DNA of 64,000 nt from Paenibacillus sp. FSL H7-0357. Lineage in GTDB: Bacteria; Bacillota; Bacilli; Paenibacillales; Paenibacillaceae. The stretch spans positions 7,297,501-7,361,500 of the forward strand of contig NZ_CP009241.1 of the NCBI RefSeq assembly GCF_000758525.1, in the 5' to 3' direction. Of the stretch, positions 61,211 to 64,000 are shown piece after piece (the first letter of the stretch is position 1; every line of letters begins with the position of its first letter). The notes under the pieces were generated by a model. It searched no databases. It was given only the letters and a program-made list of their open reading frames with translations, and was not told the origin of the DNA. A program made the translations under genes and the position numbers.

Positions 61211-62966
61211 AGGTATATCCCCCATTGTTCGGTATTTCAAAGGTAATGGCCGTCCCTTGGGACGGTTTGCTGTCGATCATCATTCCTTGAAGATCCGCGC
61301 TTTCCCGGCCATAGTAGAGCTTAAGCCGCCGCTGAACATTTACAAGGCCCACACCGTTTCCCTTGGAAGAGATAGAAGGTCCGCCCTCCAGCGAATTGTA
61401 GAGCGCCTGCAACGTGTCCGCATCCATTCCCGGACCATTATCACTTACAGTTATTGTCGTCCAGCCCTGCCGGAGTGACGGCTGGACAACAACGCTGACC
61501 AATCCGCTGCCGACACGGCTCTCGACTCCGTGCAGAATCGCATTTTCGGCAATCGGCTGGATCAGCAGCTTCGGCACCGGAACAGCCGCAGCCTGCGGAG
61601 CCAGCTCGACATTCCAGGTCAGACGTTCGCCCATCCGCATCTCCATAATCTGCAAATACCGCCGGACCTGCTCCACCTCTTCTCCAAGTGTTACCCATTC
61701 ATCCATGTTCGGATTGCCGATGATATAACGGAACAGCCGCGACATCACTACGACCAGACCGGCCAGCTCCTCTTCCCCTTTCTCCTCCAGCGACCAATTG
61801 AACGCCTCCAAGGTGTTGAATAGAAAATGGGGATTGATTTGCGCCTGCAGCGCTTTGAGCTCCGTGCGGCTTTGCAGCACTTCTTTTTCATAAACTACCC
61901 GGATTAAGTCGTTCATATTGGTGATCATACCATTGTATGTGTTGTTCAGCTCCCGAAGCTCCATCGTAGATACAGACTGCAAATTGGGGGTCAGTACCCC
62001 TAGCCGCGATTTGCGCATCGCCCGGATCAGATGCATGATCGGCCGCGTAATCATGGTAGACAGCACAAACGACATGATCAAAAATAACATCGTTCCAAGC
62101 GCCCCTGAAACCAGCAGCACCGTCCGCAGCACAGAGATCCCCTTCGTCACATAGCTGACAGGCGTAAGCACCAGCAGTGTCCAGTTGGTCTTGTCCGAGC
62201 GCAGCTTGACCTGCACATATTCTTTGTCCTGGAAGCTGACGGTCTGGTCCTTGCTGTGGAGCAGCGGCAGCAGATTAGCCACCGGCGCTTCGCTGCTGCC
62301 CAGCAGCTGGCCGTCATCACTGACAAGCAGAATCGACTCGCCGCTGTCGCTGCCCGAAAGCGGATCATTCAGCTGAAAGTAGCTCCGCTGGATCCGCGCC
62401 ATGAGATAGCCGCCCCGTGAGAACCAGCGGTCCATCAGGCTAACCTGGCGGATCGCCAGCAGACTCTGGTCATCATTCGGATCGACGCCAATCCAGACCA
62501 GTCTGCCCTTTTGCACATTGGCTTCGCTAATATAGCTGCCGTTAATCCTTGTACTCAGGCTGCCGTCTTTAATCGGGAACAACAGCCGGTAATCAGCAGT
62601 ATACAGCTCAAGGGAGCCTACACTCGGCATGTAAGCCTGATAGCTGGATACAATCTTTAGCAGCGACTGCCGCTGGTTAAAGGATACTTTCTGGCCGTTC
62701 AGCTCTTCAAGCAGCAGCTGCTGGACCGTCGGATGATTGGCCACCTGCTCTGTGAGACTGTCTATCTGGCCGATCAGTGCGTCCAGTCTTCCGTTGGCCT
62801 GAACCGCAGTCTGCTGGATATGCCGCTCGGAATTATTTTTCAGCAGCGAAGAGACCCGGTCATACACAAATGCTCCCGAAACGACAATAATGATCAGCAT
62901 CACAAGCAGAAATCCGATAAAGATTTGATTGCGCAGCGTATTCAGCTCTTTGAATCTTCCGTACAC
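61170..62966 (-). CDS. YesM-type sensor histidine kinase, second cluster
   Basis: A 598-residue kinase: TM1 (about 12-36), extracellular Cache-like sensor, TM2 (about 280-305), HAMP, ALQAQINPHFLFNTLEAFNW with the phosphoacceptor His, and the ATPase lobe (ENAILHGVE, VSDNGPGMD, GNGVGLVNVQRRLKLYYG). The start is the GTG at 62966, because GGAGGGG lies directly before it; the frame is open upstream and an ATG at 63044 with a weaker site is the alternative. Heads the second uptake operon. Confidence 0.9.
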   Translation of the reverse strand: MYGRFKELNTLRNQIFIGFLLVMLIIIVVSGAFVYDRVSSLLKNNSERHIQQTAVQANGRLDALIGQIDSLTEQVANHPTVQQLLLEELNGQKVSFNQRQSLLKIVSSYQAYMPSVGSLELYTADYRLLFPIKDGSLSTRINGSYISEANVQKGRLVWIGVDPNDDQSLLAIRQVSLMDRWFSRGGYLMARIQRSYFQLNDPLSGSDSGESILLVSDDGQLLGSSEAPVANLLPLLHSKDQTVSFQDKEYVQVKLRSDKTNWTLLVLTPVSYVTKGISVLRTVLLVSGALGTMLFLIMSFVLSTMITRPIMHLIRAMRKSRLGVLTPNLQSVSTMELRELNNTYNGMITNMNDLIRVVYEKEVLQSRTELKALQAQINPHFLFNTLEAFNWSLEEKGEEELAGLVVVMSRLFRYIIGNPNMDEWVTLGEEVEQVRRYLQIMEMRMGERLTWNVELAPQAAAVPVPKLLIQPIAENAILHGVESRVGSGLVSVVVQPSLRQGWTTITVSDNGPGMDADTLQALYNSLEGGPSISSKGNGVGLVNVQRRLKLYYGRESADLQGMMIDSKPSQGTAITFEIPNNGGYTYEPGQQNDSGRGR

Positions 62967-63063
62967 TTTGGCCCCTCCTTCACTGATAGCGCTTCCAGCT
63001 CTATTCTCCAGAAGTGCTGCCGCTTGGTCAAGACCTATTGTCATTGGGGGCACTCCAGGACAA

Positions 63064-63108
63064 CAAAAAACCCCTAAGCCAGTCCCCGATTCAAGGGAGC
63101 TTAAGGGT
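63064..63108 (-). terminator. Terminator after the ydjO-like gene
   Basis: On the minus strand ACCCTTAAGC pairs with GCTTAGGGGT (9 of 10 pairs) and is followed by TTTTTT. It separates the cold-shock genes from the kinase operon. Confidence 0.75.
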
Positions 63109-63153
63109 ATCGACGTTAGAAGAAAACCAGTCAAATCAACCGGAAAGAGAAAA

Positions 63154-63384
63154 CTACGTAATTGTAATTCCCTTCTTTATTTCCTTCATCTCATGATTCG
63201 TGTTGACAAGCATAGGCAGGATCTTCATGCTTCGGGTCATTGGTGAATTGCATTGCCAGCAGGTAGGCACATATTGAAAGGCGAAATTATCGCGCATCCA
63301 ACCGGTGCAGCCTTCTTTGGTGCAGGACCAAATGGCTGTGTCTTCCTGCGGAAGATCCTCCAGCGCTTTTTTACGAAAATACAT
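63154..63384 (-). CDS. ydjO: Cold-inducible zinc-ribbon protein (YdjO-like)
   Basis: A 76-residue protein with Cys21, Cys26, Cys42 and Cys45 forming a small zinc ribbon (WSCTKEGCTGWM ... PTCWQCNSPM), as in the YdjO family of cold-inducible proteins of Bacillota. Its molecular role is not known. GGAGGGG precedes the ATG. It lies downstream of the cold-shock protein gene on the same strand, past that gene's terminator. Confidence 0.85.
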   Translation of the reverse strand: MYFRKKALEDLPQEDTAIWSCTKEGCTGWMRDNFAFQYVPTCWQCNSPMTRSMKILPMLVNTNHEMKEIKKGITIT

Positions 63385-63456
63385 AAGTACCCCTCCTTAG
63401 TTCGTATCCATACGATTCATTACCTTTTCAGGAACGTTAGGACAGGTATGCGTAAT

Positions 63457-63494
63457 AAAAAAAGCTGCCCTCAACTTGTGTTAAGGACAGCTTT
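63457..63494 (-). terminator. Terminator of the cold-shock protein gene
   Basis: Minus strand: AAAGCTGTCCTTAAC pairs with the complementary arm ending GGGCAGCTTT, followed by a run of T, 12 bases past the stop. Confidence 0.85.
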
Positions 63495-63505
63495 GATTTA
63501 AGAAA

Positions 63506-63706
63506 TTACAGTTTTACAACGTTTTCGGCTTGTGGTCCACGAGCGCCTTGAGTTACGTTGAACTCTACGCGTTGGCCTTCATCCAAAGATTTGAAACCTT
63601 CACCAGTGATTGCGGAGAAGTGTACGAATACGTCGCTTCCACCTTCAACCTCGATAAAACCGAAACCTTTGTCTGCGTTAAACCATTTCACTGTACCTGT
63701 TTGCAT
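63506..63706 (-). CDS. Cold-shock protein (CspA/CspB family)
   Basis: A 66-residue OB-fold RNA chaperone with RNP1 KGFGFI (13-18) and RNP2 VFVHF (26-30), and the GPQAENV ending. It binds single-stranded RNA and melts structures at low temperature. GGAGG precedes the ATG. A ~147-base leader with a long hairpin lies before the gene, as is usual for cold-shock mRNAs. Which of the host's Csp paralogues this is cannot be told. Confidence 0.96.
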   Translation of the reverse strand: MQTGTVKWFNADKGFGFIEVEGGSDVFVHFSAITGEGFKSLDEGQRVEFNVTQGARGPQAENVVKL

Positions 63707-63888
63707 AATATTACCTCCAATATTTTATTTAACACATGTCCTTTTATTCCTACGTATTGTACGAACAAATAAAAATTCACACATTGGAAAAGGATTCATA
63801 CGCACAAATGATAACCTTTTACAATATGTGAATTAAGGGTTAAATTTATGATTGACTTCATTGTAGCACATTAATTTACCGAAAGCAA
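63707..63888 (-). promoter_or_regulatory. Cold-shock promoter and long structured 5' leader
   Basis: Minus strand: -35 TTGCTT (63888-63883), 17-base spacer, -10 TACAAT (63865-63860); start near 63853, giving a leader of about 147 bases. Arms 63834-63815 and 63793-63774 pair over 20 positions (one G-U, one mismatch) around a 21-base loop, a strong candidate for a temperature-responsive fold. Confidence 0.7.
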
Positions 63889-64000
63889 AGAAAACAGCAA
63901 ACTATTTTTGGAGCAGCTGCCCATGATTCGACGGAGTGAACCATGAGCCGCTCCCAGCCGCAAGGTTTCTAATCAATATACCCTGCAAGCCCCTTGTCCA
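63889..64000. other. Window end without a visible gene
   Basis: The last ~110 bases hold a loose GGAGC/GCTCC pairing but no coding frame or clear terminator. Confidence 0.3.

Noticed and set aside
63903..63960. Hairpin near the window end as a terminator
   Set aside because: Pairing is interrupted and T residues are on the wrong side for either strand.

Overview
The window looks like chromosomal DNA of a Paenibacillus-type bacterium (Bacillota, Paenibacillaceae). The signs are moderately GC-rich genes, near-perfect AGGAGG-type ribosome binding sites with many GTG/TTG starts, futalosine-pathway menaquinone genes, two YesM/YesN-driven carbohydrate ABC clusters without their own ATPase, a YdjO/CspA cold-shock pair and a class D-type sortase. 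No rRNA, tRNA, CRISPR array, transposase or phage gene was seen. The taxonomic call is inference from gene content, not from a database search.

Layout. 1-2.6 kb: two drug/metabolite exporters and a lone AAA ATPase. 3.2-5.97 kb: an MhqR-type quinone/electrophile resistance operon (DoxX protein, ring-cleaving dioxygenase, hydrolase) with its MarR repressor; both promoters carry the same TATCTTAA-type operator. 6-10.1 kb: a response regulator, an ABC-2 exporter (one ATPase, two permeases) and a histidine kinase, arranged like peptide-antibiotic resistance loci. 10.6-13 kb: mqnB-mqnD and a methyltransferase. 13.2-17 kb: potABCD polyamine uptake, in which potA seems to start at AUA. 17.3-20.8 kb: an aromatic-acid exporter-like protein, tandem terminators, and a cyclic-di-GMP-I riboswitch in front of a FapA/DUF342 gene. 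21-28.6 kb: flavin reductase, EamA exporter with divergent LysR regulator, aldo/keto reductase, hydroxylamine reductase (hcp) with divergent Crp/Fnr regulator, aldehyde dehydrogenase. 28.7-33 kb: a GGDEF-EAL sensor and a LacI regulator. 33.2-36 kb: a BlaI-like repressor and an M56 (BlaR1-like) protease with a non-beta-lactam sensor region. 36.3-40.8 kb: a luciferase-like oxidoreductase, an LPDTA-anchored surface protein with its own sortase, and peptidase T. 41.4-43 kb: an Old Yellow Enzyme with an HxlR-family redox regulator.

43-53.4 kb is a polysaccharide-use locus: solute-binding protein, YesMN two-component system and two permeases on the minus strand, and divergently a large heparinase II/III-family lyase plus a KdgF-like cupin. 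A lyase releases 4,5-unsaturated uronates and KdgF linearises them, so the substrate is probably a uronic-acid polysaccharide. 53.5-54.7 kb: hxlAB formaldehyde fixation. 54.9-57 kb: MATE exporter and methyltransferase. 57-63 kb: a second YesMN-type sensor/regulator/ABC sugar cluster. Each sugar cluster has a CcpA cre-like box at the promoter of its binding-protein gene. 63-63.9 kb: cold-shock genes with a long structured 5' leader.

Three copies of a ~218-bp palindromic element (10.3, 20.8 and 31.8 kb) are the most striking unexplained structure. Two are nearly identical; the third has a different hairpin stem that keeps its pairing through compensatory changes.
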